Source: Robertmurraya andreesenii
GTDB taxonomy: Bacteria > Bacillota > Bacilli > Bacillales > Cytobacillaceae
Direction: 5' to 3'
Assembly (NCBI RefSeq): GCF_030813005.1
Contig: NZ_JAUSTU010000001.1
Coordinates: forward strand, 310,001 to 374,000
Length of the DNA: 64,000 bases
This document shows, piece after piece, positions 18,457-26,659 of this stretch. Under the pieces are notes generated by a model that did no database searches, was not told the origin of the DNA, and was given only the letters and a program-made list of their open reading frames with translations. Position 1 is the stretch's first letter, and each line of letters opens with the position of its first letter. The position numbers and the translations under genes are program-made.

Positions 18457-18500
18457 TGTGAAGTACTTCACACCCAGAAGGCCCATCGATTTTTTACGAT
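18457..18500 (+). promoter_or_regulatory. Fnr-dependent narK promoter
   Basis: The perfect palindrome TGTGAAGTACTTCACA (18457-18472) is an ideal Fnr box. TACGAT at 18495-18500 is a -10 placed so that the box centres near -41.5. A recognisable -35 is absent, as expected for an Fnr-activated promoter. The box may also influence divergent fnr. Confidence 0.85.
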
Positions 18501-18552
18501 GATGGTAACAAATCGATAGTACTTCTATGGTTGTTTGAAAGGAGATAGGGCT

Positions 18553-20049
18553 ATGAAACTTAAAAAAGTACAATTACCACTACAGACATTTACATTGATT
18601 TCTGGATTTATGGTTTGGGTGATCTTATCCTCATTGATGCCTTTCATCAAAGAGGAGATCAATTTGAGTGCCAATCAATTAACATTAGTAACAGCTACAC
18701 CTGTTGTACTTGGGTCGTTACTCCGAATCCCGATTGGTTATTGGACCAATCGATATGGTGCTAGAAAGCTCTTTGCGATCAGTTTTCTCTTATTGTTGTT
18801 TCCGATTTTTTACATCAGTAAGGCCAACTCTCTTACGGACCTACTCATTGGCGGATTATTCTTAGGGATCAGCGGTGCGGTATTTTCCGTTGGGGTTACC
18901 TCGCTGCCAAAGTATTATCCAAAGGAACGTCATGGTTTCATTAACGGGATTTATGGTTCAGGAAACATTGGTACGGCGATAACAACCTTTGCTGCACCGG
19001 TTATTGCCACACAGGTTGGCTGGCAAACTACTGTTCAGCTCTATTTAATTCTAGTATTTGTTGTTGCGCTACTAAACTTCTTACTTGGGGATAAGAACGA
19101 ACCAAAGGTCGTAACTTCATTAAAGGATCAAATCAAAAGTGTCTACAAGAATGAAAAACTATGGTTCTTAAGCTTATTCTATTTTGTTACCTTTGGCTCT
19201 TTTGTCGCATTTACGGTTTATTTACCAAATTTCCTTGTAGCGAATTTTGGATTAGAAAAAATAGATGCTGGTATGAGAACAGCAGGATTTATTGGGATAG
19301 CCACTCTTTTTCGCCCAATTGGTGGATGGTTGAGTGACAAGTTTAATACGTTCAAAATTCTTATCCTTGTCTTTGCTGGTTTAACCTTGTCAGGCATTTT
19401 GCTTGCGTTCAACCCATCGTTAACTTGGTATTCCGTAGGATGTTTAACGATTGCTCTCTTTGCGGGGCTTGGAAATGGAGCTGTGTTCAAATTATTGCCG
19501 ATGTATTTTTCAAAGCAGGCTGGAATTGTGAATGGGATTGTTTCCGCAATGGGGGGATTAGGTGGATTTTTCCCACCGTTAATTCTTACTTTCCTCTTCA
19601 ATTTAACCGGTCACTATGCGATTGGATTTATGGCACTTTCCCAATTTGCAATGGCCTGCTTAATTATTGTCATGTGGATGTTTTATCAGGAAAAATTGGG
19701 AATGTCCAACCGAGTCATTAACTACACAGTTGAAGGCGTCATGGTCACCGATTTGAAAGGAAATATTGAAAAAGTAAACCCTGCCTTCACTCAAGTGACT
19801 GGCTATAAAGAAGAAGAAGTGATCGGAAAGAATCCACGGCTCCTCCGTTCAGGTAAGCACAACAAAGAATTCTATGAGAAAATGTGGGAGTCTATAAAGG
19901 AGAATGGATTTTGGCAGGGTGAAATTTGGAACAAGAAGAAGGATGGCCAAATTTATCTTGAACAGCTTTCGATCAGTCCAGTGAAAAATGATGCAGAGGA
20001 AATCAAGAATTATGTTGCCATGTTTCGTGAAGTAAAAAAAGAATCCTAA
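18553..20049 (+). CDS. narK: NarK-type nitrate/nitrite transporter fused to a C-terminal PAS domain
   Basis: A 498-aa fusion. Residues 1-380 form a 12-helix MFS transporter of the nitrate/nitrite porter class, with LLRIPIGYWTNRYGARK and the Gly-rich GLFLGISGAVFSVGV segment. Residues about 384-494 are a complete PAS/S-box domain: NYTVEGVMVTDLKGNI, GYKEEEVIGKNPRLLRSG and GFWQGEIWNKKKDGQIY. That subtype often binds flavin or haem in redox sensors, but cofactor binding is not proven here. The ATG at 18553 follows AAAGGAG. Expression is probably Fnr-driven. Ordinary NarK proteins end after the last helix, so the cytoplasmic PAS is an added sensor or docking module. No frameshift or stop separates the parts. 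Confidence 0.92.
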   Translation: MKLKKVQLPLQTFTLISGFMVWVILSSLMPFIKEEINLSANQLTLVTATPVVLGSLLRIPIGYWTNRYGARKLFAISFLLLLFPIFYISKANSLTDLLIGGLFLGISGAVFSVGVTSLPKYYPKERHGFINGIYGSGNIGTAITTFAAPVIATQVGWQTTVQLYLILVFVVALLNFLLGDKNEPKVVTSLKDQIKSVYKNEKLWFLSLFYFVTFGSFVAFTVYLPNFLVANFGLEKIDAGMRTAGFIGIATLFRPIGGWLSDKFNTFKILILVFAGLTLSGILLAFNPSLTWYSVGCLTIALFAGLGNGAVFKLLPMYFSKQAGIVNGIVSAMGGLGGFFPPLILTFLFNLTGHYAIGFMALSQFAMACLIIVMWMFYQEKLGMSNRVINYTVEGVMVTDLKGNIEKVNPAFTQVTGYKEEEVIGKNPRLLRSGKHNKEFYEKMWESIKENGFWQGEIWNKKKDGQIYLEQLSISPVKNDAEEIKNYVAMFREVKKES

Positions 20050-20054
20050 TAATT

Positions 20055-20098
20055 AAGGGATAGGTTCAAAGCAGAATTGCTTAAGCCTATCCTTTTTT
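20055..20098 (+). terminator. Rho-independent terminator of narK
   Basis: GGATAGG (20058-20064) pairs with CCTATCC (20086-20092), with an inner AAGC/GCTT stem and then TTTTTT. Confidence 0.8.
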
Positions 20099-20159
20099 GA
20101 TACCAACAATATTTGGTAGAATAGGAAGAGACTCTTTAATATAGGGCTCTGTTATATTT

Positions 20160-20256
20160 TGTTGTTGATCTACGTATCGCCTTATACGTGTACGTTCACT
20201 AAGTTATTCGTACCGAATAAAACACGTTCACGCACACGTATAAGGGCAAAAATCAA
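20160..20256. repeat. Long nested inverted repeat
   Basis: Outer arms GCCTTATACGTGT (20179-20191) and ACACGTATAAGGGC (20234-20247) pair with one bulge. They are flanked by TTGTTGAT and ATCAACA. A perfect inner hairpin TTATTCG-TAC-CGAATAA sits at the centre (20204-20220). ACGTTCAC occurs on both sides of the inner hairpin. The element fills the gap between narK and the phosphoesterase gene. Confidence 0.7.
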
Positions 20257-20300
20257 CATTGAACAACAACACAGCCTAGAATAAAGAAAGGGCCATTCTT

Positions 20301-21386
20301 ATGATGTATTTATTTTTTGCTATATTTTTACTTGTTTATTTAGCCATTTGTTTTTATATCGGTTACAATGGCTTCGTTTGGTTGAGGCAAAGCTTTTCTT
20401 TCCGGTATAAATGGGCCTATATTGCATGTATTGCTTTTTTATCCTTTAGTGTATTTTTCGATCGGTTTTTTTCCACAAGAGTGCTGGCGTACATAAGCGG
20501 GATATGGTTTCTCATTATTGGATATGGCCTAATTCTCTTGCCGATCATTAATTTAATCTACTTTCTTAATAAGAAACGTGGAGCTAAGATTTTGGGCGGT
20601 GCACTCGTCATCTTTTTCATCGGGGTAGTTATCAGCGGTTCCTATTATGCTTGGCATCCTGTTGTCCGTACATATGAAATCTCGATTGATAAGCAGGCAG
20701 ACCAAAAGGAATTTAATATCCTCATGGTTACTGACCTACATTTAGGAAAAATCGTAGGAAACAAGCATTTGGAGAGATTAGTAACCATCTCAAAAGAGAT
20801 GAATCCAGATATGGTCGTTATTGCGGGGGATATCATTGATGATTACATTAAGCCTTATGTGGATGAACAGATGGGAGAGACGCTTTCGAAGATAAAAGCG
20901 CCACTCGGTGTTTATGCAACCTCTGGGAATCATGATTACTACGGTGATGATTTAGATGAGCTGCATCAAGAAATGGAAAAGGCGGGCATCATCATGCTCT
21001 CGGATGAATCCGTTAATATTGAAGATAGCTTCTTTCTGGTGGGAAGAAATGATCTCACAGACAAACATCGAAAAACCATGAAGGAATTAATTGGAGCGCT
21101 TGATAAGAACCTGTCAATCATCATGCTGGACCACCAGCCAAACGAAATCGATGAAGCCAGTAAAAATGGAGTGGACATCTTACTATCTGGTCACACCCAT
21201 GGAGGACAGATTGCACCAGCCAATATCATTACTGGGCTCATTTATGAGAATGACTGGGGCTATTTGAAGAAGGGCGATCTCCATTCCATTGTATCGTCAG
21301 GCTATGGTCTTTGGGGACCACCATTTCGAATTGGAACCCAATCTGAAGTTGTGCAGTTGAAAATAAAGTTCAAAGGCAAGGAATAA
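20301..21386 (+). CDS. Membrane-anchored metallophosphoesterase (YkoQ/YkuE-like)
   Basis: A 361-aa protein with four N-terminal helices (about residues 1-20, 38-52, 65-85 and 98-115) and a calcineurin-type phosphoesterase domain facing one side of the membrane. Two-metal motifs are intact: VTDLHLG, AGDIIDD, SGNHDYYG and SGHTHGGQ. Relatives in Bacillus include YkoQ and YkuE. The substrate is unknown; envelope lipids or nucleotides are possible. It is monocistronic between a large inverted repeat and a terminator. Confidence 0.85.
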   Translation: MMYLFFAIFLLVYLAICFYIGYNGFVWLRQSFSFRYKWAYIACIAFLSFSVFFDRFFSTRVLAYISGIWFLIIGYGLILLPIINLIYFLNKKRGAKILGGALVIFFIGVVISGSYYAWHPVVRTYEISIDKQADQKEFNILMVTDLHLGKIVGNKHLERLVTISKEMNPDMVVIAGDIIDDYIKPYVDEQMGETLSKIKAPLGVYATSGNHDYYGDDLDELHQEMEKAGIIMLSDESVNIEDSFFLVGRNDLTDKHRKTMKELIGALDKNLSIIMLDHQPNEIDEASKNGVDILLSGHTHGGQIAPANIITGLIYENDWGYLKKGDLHSIVSSGYGLWGPPFRIGTQSEVVQLKIKFKGKE

Positions 21387-21418
21387 AGGTATCTTTTTGA
21401 AAGCCTGTAAATAGCTAG

Positions 21419-21457
21419 AAGCCTAGGTTCTCCATTGCCGAGAATCTAGGCTTTTTG
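21419..21457 (+). terminator. Rho-independent terminator
   Basis: AAGCCTAGGTTCT pairs with AGAATCTAGGCTT across a short loop, followed by TTTTGT. Confidence 0.85.
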
Positions 21458-21501
21458 TCATGAGGATAAAAAAGTACAGAAAAGAATAAAAGATTACCAT
21501 T

Positions 21502-21538
21502 TGTTAGCGCTTACACTATGGAATAGTCCATTTATAAT
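21502..21538 (+). promoter_or_regulatory. Promoter with overlapping cre site
   Basis: TGTTAGCGCTTACA (21502-21515) matches the ideal catabolite-response element TGTAAGCGCTTACA at 13 of 14 positions. It overlaps the presumed -35 (CTTACA, 21510-21515). TATAAT lies 17 bp downstream at 21533-21538. CcpA binding here would block polymerase, so the sugar importer should be shut off by preferred carbon sources. Confidence 0.8.
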
Positions 21539-21582
21539 TTAAATTGTAGGAATTATTAGAAATATAGGAAAGGGGATTTTAC

Positions 21583-22713
21583 ATGAAAAAGAGGTTTAAG
21601 GCAGTTTCGTTTATCATTGTTGCGATGATGTTTCTATCTTTGCTTGTAGCATGTAAAGACAACAGCAGTAGCGGTGGTGGAAGCGGAGGCAAGAGCAGTA
21701 AGGTAAGCGTAGGGATTGTATTGCCGACGAAGGACGAGCCAAGATGGGTGCAGGATGAGCAAAGATTCAAAGATGCACTGGCTGATTCTGAATATACGAC
21801 GGAAATCCTTTTTAGCCAAGGTTCTTCTGCAAAGGAAAAGGAAAATGTGGAAACATTGCTTAACAAAGGAATTGAGGTATTAATTATTAGCCCGCATGAT
21901 GGTGAGGCGGCTGGAGCTGCTGTGGAGGCAGCAAAAAAGGACGGCGTAACGGTTATTGCTTATGACCGACTCATTACCAATACCGATGCAGTCGATTATT
22001 ATGTCACCTTCGACAGTGTTGCCGTTGGAGCAGCCCAAGCACAATATTTGGTGGATCAGGCAGAAGGCACGAATGTTCCATTGTACTTATATGCTGGAGC
22101 GGCTTCAGACAATAATGCTTTCTTATTCTTTGAAGGAGCCTGGAGTGTCCTTCAACCAAAAATTGCTGATGGAACATTTAAAATCGCAAATTCAAGTGAA
22201 GCAGAAGGTTTGAAGGATAAGGCTGAGCTCTCACGTGATGAGATGAGTAAGATTCTTGGCCAGGTAACGACAAACTGGGATCCGAATGAAGCAAAGAATA
22301 AAGCACAAACACACTTAACGGCTGCTGGAGCCGACTTGAAGGGCAATGTAGCTATTCTTGCACCAAACGATGGAACTTCTCGTGCGATTGCAGATGTGTT
22401 TGCGACAGATGGTGATATTACAAGCTATGTGATCAGCGGTCAGGATGCAGAGAAAGCCTCCATCCAATACATTATTGATGGTAAACAATCAATGACCGTG
22501 TTCAAGGATGTACGTACTCTAGTCAAAGATGCCATGGGTATGGCAATCGATATTCTTGACGGAAAAACTCCTGAAACAACGGGAACCTATGACAACGGCT
22601 CTATTGAAGTGAAGGCAAAGCAAACAGATGTCATCGTGGTCAACCAAGAAAATGTGAAGAAAGAGCTGATTGATTCAGGCTACTATGAAGCTAGTGAATT
22701 TACAGGTCTCTAG
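21583..22713 (+). CDS. chvE: Multiple-monosaccharide ABC transporter binding lipoprotein, ChvE type
   Basis: A 376-aa lipoprotein (lipobox LLVAC, Cys24) with a Gly/Ser linker and a periplasmic-binding-protein-I sugar domain. Landmarks include GIVLPTKDEPRWVQDEQRF, IEVLIISPHDGEAAGAAV, VIAYDRLI and VISGQDAEKASIQYII, shared with ChvE and XylF proteins that bind aldoses such as xylose, arabinose, glucose and galactose. It sits first in an operon with an ATPase and permease of the matching class and is under a cre site. AAAGGGG precedes the ATG. The exact sugar is not determinable. Confidence 0.88.
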   Translation: MKKRFKAVSFIIVAMMFLSLLVACKDNSSSGGGSGGKSSKVSVGIVLPTKDEPRWVQDEQRFKDALADSEYTTEILFSQGSSAKEKENVETLLNKGIEVLIISPHDGEAAGAAVEAAKKDGVTVIAYDRLITNTDAVDYYVTFDSVAVGAAQAQYLVDQAEGTNVPLYLYAGAASDNNAFLFFEGAWSVLQPKIADGTFKIANSSEAEGLKDKAELSRDEMSKILGQVTTNWDPNEAKNKAQTHLTAAGADLKGNVAILAPNDGTSRAIADVFATDGDITSYVISGQDAEKASIQYIIDGKQSMTVFKDVRTLVKDAMGMAIDILDGKTPETTGTYDNGSIEVKAKQTDVIVVNQENVKKELIDSGYYEASEFTGL

Positions 22714-22797
22714 AATTTTGGATGTCAAAACAGGGGGATAGTGATAGATTCATCTATCACTTTTCTCCATTCTGTTGTTTTGCTAGGGGGGAGAAGA

Positions 22798-24327
22798 TTG
22801 GGTAAGTATATTCTTGAGATGCATCAGATTACGAAGGAGTTTACTGGTGTTAAAGCTTTAACGAATGTGAATTTCAAGGTAGAAAAAGGCGAGATTCATT
22901 GTCTAATTGGAGAAAACGGAGCAGGTAAATCCACTTTGATGAAGGTTCTCTCCGGTGTCTATCCTTATGGTACGTATGAGGGAGATATTGTCTTTGATGG
23001 GGAAGTACAGAAATTCAATAAGATAAGTGACAGTGTTCAAGCTGGTATTGCAATCATCTATCAAGAATTAGCTCTTTTTCCAGATTTAACTGTCTATGAA
23101 AATATATTTGCTGGGAATGAAGTGCAACACGGAGGCGTCATTGATTGGAACCAAACGGTCGTTCAAGCGAAGGAAATATTGAAAAAGGTTAAATTAGATG
23201 TGAACCCAGATACCCTTGTAAAGGATTTGGGGGTGGGTAAACGTCAGCTAATCGAAATAGCAAAAGCGCTAAGTAAGGATGTAAAGCTTCTTATTTTGGA
23301 TGAACCTACCGCGGCATTGAATGAGGATGATAGTGAAAACCTACTCCGACTTATAAGGGAACTGAAGGAACAAGGCATCACCTGTATCATGATCTCCCAT
23401 AAGCTCAAAGAGGTTATCTCCATTGCTGATAAAGCAACGGTGCTTCGTGATGGCCAAACAATTTGCACACTTGACAGTTCAAAGGGCGAGATAAAAGAGA
23501 ATATTATTATTAAAAATATGGTTGGTCGGGAAATCAATGATATCTATCCAAGGCGGGAAAAGAAGGCTAATGAGGAAAAAATACTAGAGTTGAAGAATTG
23601 GTCCGCCTATGATCCGCAACTAGGCCGTTATGTTGTCAAGGATGCAAATCTTTATGTGAATCAAGGTGAAATCGTCGGAATTGCTGGATTGATGGGTGCT
23701 GGAAGGACAGAGCTTGCCTTAAGTATTTTTGGCAATGCAAGGTCCTATAAAATGAAGGGGGATTTATGGTTTAACGGCTCTCTACTTTCACTTAAGCATC
23801 CTAGTGAAGCCATTAAGGCCGGGATTGCTTATGTGACTGAAGATCGTAAGGATGACGGACTCTTTTTAGGCCAAGATATCAAAAATAATATTTCTGCTGC
23901 GAACTTAAGGAGTATATCTCATAATGGAGTCATCAATCAAAATGAGGAGATTAAGATTGCGGAAGGATATAAGAGCTCGCTGCATGTGAAAGCATCCTCT
24001 TTGGAGCAGCTTGTTGGAAACTTAAGTGGGGGTAATCAGCAAAAGGTATCCTTAGGAAAATGGCTATTTGTTAGTCCGAAGCTTCTTATTCTAGATGAGC
24101 CTACTCGTGGAATTGATGTGGGGGCTAAATTTGAGATATATACGGTGATGAATAAGCTGATCAGCGAGGGGATGAGTATCATTATGATCTCATCTGAACT
24201 TGGTGAAGTACTAGGGATGAGTGATCGAATATACGTAATGGCTCAAGGTCAAATTACAGGGGAGCTGCCAATAGAAGAAGCGACTCAGGAAAATATCATG
24301 CAGCTAGCAACTCAGGTAGGGGGATAG
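22798..24327 (+). CDS. mmsA: Multiple-monosaccharide ABC transporter ATPase, MmsA/GguA type
   Basis: A 509-aa protein with two fused ABC domains, as in all sugar CUT2 importers. The N-terminal Walker A is GENGAGKST, with signature LGVGKRQLIEIAKAL and Walker B LLILDEPTAAL. The C-terminal half has a degenerate Walker A (GLMGAGRTE) but an intact signature (LSGGNQQKVSLGKWL) and LLILDEPTRGIDVG. The frame opens at 22741, but AGGGGGGA serves the TTG at 22798, giving normal family length. Only 4 bp separate it from the permease ATG. Confidence 0.9.
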   Translation: MGKYILEMHQITKEFTGVKALTNVNFKVEKGEIHCLIGENGAGKSTLMKVLSGVYPYGTYEGDIVFDGEVQKFNKISDSVQAGIAIIYQELALFPDLTVYENIFAGNEVQHGGVIDWNQTVVQAKEILKKVKLDVNPDTLVKDLGVGKRQLIEIAKALSKDVKLLILDEPTAALNEDDSENLLRLIRELKEQGITCIMISHKLKEVISIADKATVLRDGQTICTLDSSKGEIKENIIIKNMVGREINDIYPRREKKANEEKILELKNWSAYDPQLGRYVVKDANLYVNQGEIVGIAGLMGAGRTELALSIFGNARSYKMKGDLWFNGSLLSLKHPSEAIKAGIAYVTEDRKDDGLFLGQDIKNNISAANLRSISHNGVINQNEEIKIAEGYKSSLHVKASSLEQLVGNLSGGNQQKVSLGKWLFVSPKLLILDEPTRGIDVGAKFEIYTVMNKLISEGMSIIMISSELGEVLGMSDRIYVMAQGQITGELPIEEATQENIMQLATQVGG

Positions 24328-24331
24328 GTTG

Positions 24332-25504
24332 ATGAACACGATCAATGAAGCTAAATCATTAATTCAGGAAAATATTCGAGATTACGGGATGTACATTGCT
24401 CTCTTTGTTATTATCCTTACATTTACGATAATGACTGATGGACTATTTATATCCTCACGAAATATTAGTAATCTCTTAGATTCCGCAGGTTATATTGCTG
24501 TATTAGCTGTAGGTATGACGCTTGTTATCGTCATTCGCCATATCGATTTATCAGTCGGCTATGCAGCTGGATTTCTTGGCGCCATCGCTGCCATTATTTT
24601 GACGCAAACAGGGGTGCCTGTCTATTTAACCATTCCAATTATTCTAGTACTTGGTATCGTTATTGGGCTTTTTAATGGCCTGCTTGTTGCAAGTATCGGA
24701 ATTCCTTCCTTTGTTGCCAGCCTTGCAGGGATGCTTATTTTCAGAGGTGCCTTGCTTCAGGTGACGGAAAAAACAGGAACAATTATCATCCAAAATGACC
24801 ATTTCAACGCCATTGGTAACGGATATATTCCTTCCCTTTTCCAAATAAATGGTCTCCACTTCCTTACCCTTATCGTGGGGCTAATCGGGATTATTATTTA
24901 TATCTATAGTGAAATATCGACCAGGAGAAATAAAATCAAATATCAATTTGATGTTGTCTCAAATAATATTTTTGCTTTAAAGCTCATGTTTATTTCTTCC
25001 ATTATTGCGTATATTACTTGGATATTAGCGGGCTATAACGGTATCTCATGGACGATTATGATCATGCTAGCGGTCGTGATTATTTACCACTTTCTTTCGA
25101 CGAAAACAGTGTTGGGCAGACATGTTTATGCGGTGGGAAGTAATCCCGAGGCTGCACATCTGACTGGGATCAATGTCAAAAAAATTACTTATATTGTATT
25201 TGGTTCAATGGGAATGCTTGCCGCTCTTTCCGGAATTCTATTTACCTCGCGGTTGCAATCGGCAACGACCACTGCTGGGACCTTATTTGAGCTAGATGCC
25301 ATTGCAGCAGCCTATGTTGGTGGGGTATCATCCGCAGGTGGCGTAGGGAAGGTGACGGGGGCCATCATCGGTGCTATTGTTATGGCTTCTTTGACCAATG
25401 GGATGAATTTATTAGGAGTCGGAATTTCCTATCAATATATGATTAGAGGTGGTGTCTTAGCGGGAGCGGTCATCTTTGATGTTTTAACAAGAAAAAAGAG
25501 ATAG
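24332..25504 (+). CDS. mmsB: Multiple-monosaccharide ABC transporter permease, MmsB/GguB type
   Basis: A 390-aa CUT2 permease with about ten helices. It has the N-terminal NISNLLDSAGYIAVLAVGMTLVIVIRHIDLSVG block and the C-terminal AIAAAYVGGVSSAGGVGKVTGAIIGAI block, each in the positions expected for GguB, and the long central loop typical of this class. TTG 24329 is possible, but ATG 24332 sits at better spacing from AGGTAGGGGG. A terminator follows at 25515, so the operon is chvE-mmsA-mmsB. Confidence 0.9.
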   Translation: MNTINEAKSLIQENIRDYGMYIALFVIILTFTIMTDGLFISSRNISNLLDSAGYIAVLAVGMTLVIVIRHIDLSVGYAAGFLGAIAAIILTQTGVPVYLTIPIILVLGIVIGLFNGLLVASIGIPSFVASLAGMLIFRGALLQVTEKTGTIIIQNDHFNAIGNGYIPSLFQINGLHFLTLIVGLIGIIIYIYSEISTRRNKIKYQFDVVSNNIFALKLMFISSIIAYITWILAGYNGISWTIMIMLAVVIIYHFLSTKTVLGRHVYAVGSNPEAAHLTGINVKKITYIVFGSMGMLAALSGILFTSRLQSATTTAGTLFELDAIAAAYVGGVSSAGGVGKVTGAIIGAIVMASLTNGMNLLGVGISYQYMIRGGVLAGAVIFDVLTRKKR

Positions 25505-25514
25505 TAGTGATAAA

Positions 25515-25541
25515 AAAGGGACACCATGGGGTCCCTTATTT
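25515..25541 (+). terminator. Rho-independent terminator
   Basis: AAGGGAC pairs with GTCCCTT around ACCATGG, followed by ATTT. It ends the sugar importer operon. Confidence 0.7.
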
Positions 25542-25619
25542 CATTCGTATCGCATGCCCAGTTTGAATTGGAATGCACCACTCCAAATCCACAATCCGTA
25601 CGAAAAAACCTTCATAATA

Positions 25620-25639
25620 TTTGAACAATTACCAATAGC
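25620..25639 (+). repeat. Dispersed 20-bp repeat, copy 3
   Basis: TTTGAACAATTACCAATAGC differs at 2 of 20 positions from copy 2 at 10711. It lies 42 bp before the start of the sensory binding-protein gene. Confidence 0.5.
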
Positions 25640-25681
25640 TGATAAAATATGATTAGTTTCTCATAGAGTAGGTGGATTCTT

Positions 25682-26659
25682 TTGCGAAAAACAGGCCTTA
25701 TAGTACTCTGTCTTGTTATCCTCATTCTTTGTTATTTTACTTTTGTTTCAGCGGAAGCTGTATTTCGTTCCGAATGGCAGGTGCCAAAAACCGTATCTGA
25801 AAATCAGAAACAGCCTCGGCTTGTGCTCATTACCCAGGATACAGAAACACCATTTTGGGATAAGGTGGGGCATGGAGCAATGGAGCAAGCCAAAAAAGAG
25901 GGAGCTTCCCTTGAAATTTGGGGGAGCTACGGCAATAACCATGAGGATTTTTTGAAAAAGTTGGAGATTGCTATTCATTCAAAGGTGGACGGTATTATTA
26001 TTCAAGGACTTGATACAGAGGAATTTAAATATCTAGCAAAGGTAAAGGCCTCTTTTTATGGAATTCCGATTATCACCGTGGCAAATGACGTACCTGTGAC
26101 GGAAAGCTTGCGGAGAACCTATGTCGGCTCAGACCAATGCAAGGCAGGAAGTATGCTTGCCATGCGTTTGGTCGCGGATATGGGAACAAGCGGGAAAGTA
26201 CTTCTCACCTATAGCAGCAACGAGGAGTATTATCAGAAGCAAAGATTAGAAGGAATACAGAATGTATTAAGCGAGTTTCCTAGTATCGAAACGATTTATG
26301 CGGAAACCTCCAGTTCACGGGAGGAAATCATCGCTACAACAAGAAATGTTCTAAATAATAGTCCTAATGTCGATGCGATTATCTCTGTGAATTCTAATAT
26401 TATTGGAGCCCTTGTTCAGGAAATAAGTAAGCGTTCACAAGTTGAACCCTACTATATTTATTCCTTTGATGATGCTCCAGAGTCCTTATCCCTTCTTAAA
26501 CAAGGAAAGATTGACGGGATGATCGAACAATCGCCTGAAATGATGGGGAAAACGAGTGTCGAATTAATTGTTGAATGGTTGAATGGGGAGACTGTCCCAC
26601 TTGATTTCGATGGTTATTATACTAATATTCGTATTTTGAAAGCGGCGGATGTGCAATGA
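25682..26659 (+). CDS. Membrane-anchored sugar-sensing binding protein of a two-component system
   Basis: A 325-aa protein. A single N-terminal hydrophobic segment (residues 4-24, FVSAEA end) exports or anchors a periplasmic-binding-protein-I domain. LVLITQDTETPFWDKVGHGAMEQA and VDGIIIQGLDTEEFK are typical of sugar receptors. The signal lacks a lipobox cysteine, so it may remain as an uncleaved anchor. The start is TTG at 25682. Its stop overlaps the kinase start by 4 nt (ATGA), so the two are translated together. This resembles the XylFII-LytS arrangement of clostridia, in which a binding protein docks on the kinase. The sugar is unknown. Confidence 0.85.
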   Translation: MRKTGLIVLCLVILILCYFTFVSAEAVFRSEWQVPKTVSENQKQPRLVLITQDTETPFWDKVGHGAMEQAKKEGASLEIWGSYGNNHEDFLKKLEIAIHSKVDGIIIQGLDTEEFKYLAKVKASFYGIPIITVANDVPVTESLRRTYVGSDQCKAGSMLAMRLVADMGTSGKVLLTYSSNEEYYQKQRLEGIQNVLSEFPSIETIYAETSSSREEIIATTRNVLNNSPNVDAIISVNSNIIGALVQEISKRSQVEPYYIYSFDDAPESLSLLKQGKIDGMIEQSPEMMGKTSVELIVEWLNGETVPLDFDGYYTNIRILKAADVQ

